Source of the DNA: Ostreococcus lucimarinus CCE9901
Taxonomy: Eukaryota > Chlorophyta > Mamiellophyceae > Mamiellales > Bathycoccaceae
Assembly: GCF_000092065.1 (NCBI RefSeq)
Contig: NC_009356.1
Location: forward strand, 434,001-498,000
DNA: 64,000 bases
Reading direction: 5' to 3'
In this document: positions 62,645 through 64,000 of the stretch, piece after piece
Layout of the letters: each line of letters opens with the position of its first letter
Numbering within the stretch: position 1 is the first letter of the stretch
Made by a program: the position numbers and the translations under genes
The notes under the pieces: model-generated
Databases searched by the model: none
Seen by the model: the letters and a program-made list of their open reading frames with translations, nothing else
Told to the model about the DNA's origin: nothing

Positions 62645-63035
62645 GACGATACGATTTCAGACGCAGATGAGGAATGAAAACGAACAGTAGTGATAAGAAG
62701 TGATATGATACGACGCAGCGACGCAGCGCGCGCGCACCTATGCCGGGGACCGCGCGACGTGTTCAACCCGTTGGGGGTGAAATACAGAGCTACACTAATC
62801 GTTCGTATAATAAAGTTATTACTGGTATCTCCGTTCGAGCGAGTTGTTTCTTGAGCAGACACTTGGACTAGAGGACCCGTCTCCTGAAGTGCCGGCACCC
62901 GCATAAAGCACAACCGTGGCGAGACGAAGACTAGTCGCATACTTCGGTAGTTCGCCAAACTGTAAGCTGTACGTTTGCGGAACTTCTGATCACTTACAAT
63001 TACATTACGGTTGTGAGTGCACTCTTCCTCGTTAA
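62645..63035. promoter_or_regulatory. Head-to-head upstream region IMPDH / PanB
   Basis: 391 bp; the 200-codon open frame on the minus strand here overlaps both genes' exons and is considered chance. Confidence 0.4.
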
Positions 63036-64000
63036 ATGCTTTTTCAGGCAACGAGGAGCGTCGCGAGGAAAGCTCACAGCTGTCGCTATTTTCGTTGCTT
63101 CTCTCAGAAGTCAGCAGCGCCATTCAAAACCGAGACTCGCTTCACCCTAGGAGAACTGCGCAAGAAGTACCAATCATCGAAGCCTATTACCGCCGTCACT
63201 GCATATGACTACCCGAGTGCGAAGCAGGTAAGTTCAGTACTCGTTCAGACAAGCCGAAACTAAGCAATTATAGGTTGATAGTGCAGGCATTGACGTGGTT
63301 TTAGTTGGAGATTCTGCAGCGATGGTTGTGCACGGGCATGAAACAACGTTGCCTATCACACTGAATGACATGATCACGCATACAAAAGCTGTAAAGAGGG
63401 CAGTACAGCGTGCTATGGTAGTGAGCGATTTACCTTTTGGCAGTTACGAAGAGAGTACGGACTACGCCGTGCGTTCTGCCTTGATGTTGATAAAAGAAGG
63501 CCTTGCGGACGCAGTCAAACTTGAAGGTGCCATAGAACCTAGGCTTCGTGTCGTTAGAGCAATTAAAAACGCTGGAATCCCTGTCATGGGTCACGTCGGC
63601 CTAACTCCGCAGTCTGTGAATGTTTTGGGAGGTTTCAAGCCACAGGGCCAGAAAGCAGTCGACGCGATGCAATTGGTGGAACATGCGATTAGCTTAGAAG
63701 ATGCCGGGTGTTTTGCTATAGTTATAGAGTGCGTACCGGAGGCAGTTGCTTCGGCTATTACACGTGTCATCAATATTCCCACCATAGGTATAGGGGCTGG
63801 GCAGCACACCAGTGGGCAGATTCTCGTATATCATGATCTTCTGGGCTTGACTGAGCATCCTCATCATTCAAATGTTGCTCCAAAATTCTGCAAGCAATAT
63901 GCACAACTTGGTATGGTTGCACGTTCTGCACTGTGCTCCTTCAAGGCAGAAGTTGAGAATAAAATTTTTCCTGGCGCAGCGTTTTCTCCTTATACTATGC
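63036..64000 (+). CDS. PANB: Ketopantoate hydroxymethyltransferase, mitochondrial (3' partial)
   Basis: First committed enzyme of pantothenate (vitamin B5) synthesis. Exon 1 (63036-63227) starts MLFQATRSVARKAHSCRYF, a mitochondrial-type presequence, then TAYDYPSAKQ; a 46-nt intron leads to exon 2 (63274 onwards) with VDSAGIDVVLVGDSAAMVVHGH, LNDMITHTKAVKR, VSDLPFGSY, MGHVGLTPQSVNVLGG, and IGAGQHTSGQILVYHDLLG. The window ends within the last ~10 codons (FPGAAFSPYTM), so essentially the whole enzyme is present. Eukaryotic panB occurs in plants and algae. Confidence 0.93.

Noticed and set aside
62521-63123. 200-codon minus-strand frame between IMPDH and PanB
   Set aside because: Antisense to PanB exon 1 and continues into IMPDH exon 1; no recognisable domain.
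1-64000. Bacterial or organellar origin of the window
   Set aside because: Spliceosomal introns, nuclear polymerase and replication genes, and transit peptides on plastid proteins all show nuclear DNA; no operon structure or ribosome-binding sites.
1-64000. CRISPR arrays, prophage or viral genes
   Set aside because: No regularly spaced direct repeats and no capsid, terminase or polymerase genes of viruses were found.

Overview
This is nuclear DNA from a green alga. It has a eukaryotic gene set with canonical GT-AG introns, RNA polymerase I, MCM3 and a class I histone deacetylase. It also has nuclear genes for green-lineage plastid proteins with transit-peptide-like leaders: ChlI, ClpP, PsbW, geranylgeranyl reductase, plastid GPAT, PsaL, MGDG synthase, a TAP38/PPH1-type phosphatase and a PsbP-domain protein. 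Genes are packed about one per 1.5 kb, many introns are only 40-55 nt, base composition looks AT-leaning (not counted), and a P2X-type receptor and an RWP-RK gene are present. Together these resemble the low-GC 'big outlier chromosome' region of Mamiellophyceae (Ostreococcus/Bathycoccus/Micromonas type). That assignment is an inference; no species is claimed.

Layout. 1-5994: 3' end of a P2X-FHA gene, choline/ethanolamine kinase, GINS subunit PSF2, RBX1, V-ATPase subunit d. 6098-18395: a photosynthesis-rich block (CHLI, CLPP, PSBW, CHLP, Timeless/TOF1, plastid GPAT, a NUP58-like coiled-coil gene, tRNA-Leu, tRNA-Arg, psaL). 18831-36607: membrane protein and cyclin (overlapping, same strand), KDEL receptor, MGDG synthase, TAP38-like PP2C, OGFOD1-like hydroxylase, FIP1, COQ4, DUF1279 protein, HemK methyltransferase, RLP24, BOP1, a ubiquitin-like protein. 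37114-54863: ALG2, histone deacetylase, RRP36, MCM3, PsbP-like PPD, RPA2, HisC, RWP-RK factor, YchF, ARMC6. 55201-64000: THOC2, a mariner-like transposon carrying only the DNA-binding half of a transposase, a small lipocalin-like ORF, IMP dehydrogenase, and PanB running off the window.

Functional themes. The plastid genes cover chlorophyll synthesis (ChlI, ChlP), photosystem subunits (PsaL, PsbW), thylakoid lipid synthesis (GPAT, MGDG synthase), protein turnover (ClpP) and light-state control (TAP38). Replication-fork genes (PSF2, MCM3, Timeless) and ribosome-production genes (RPA2, BOP1, RLP24, RRP36) recur. Neighbouring genes alternate strand almost perfectly, so most junctions are tail-to-tail with very short gaps or head-to-head with shared upstream DNA.

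Most coding sequences are interrupted, so spans below cover introns; many exon joins were worked out by reading frame and splice sites. Repeats comprise a small inverted-repeat (MITE-like) family, a promoter-proximal repeat family and the mariner-like element, which is nested in one of the MITEs. Most interesting: the RWP-RK gene in what looks like an outlier (possibly mating-type) region, the P2X-FHA fusion, and the overlapping same-strand cyclin/membrane-protein pair.
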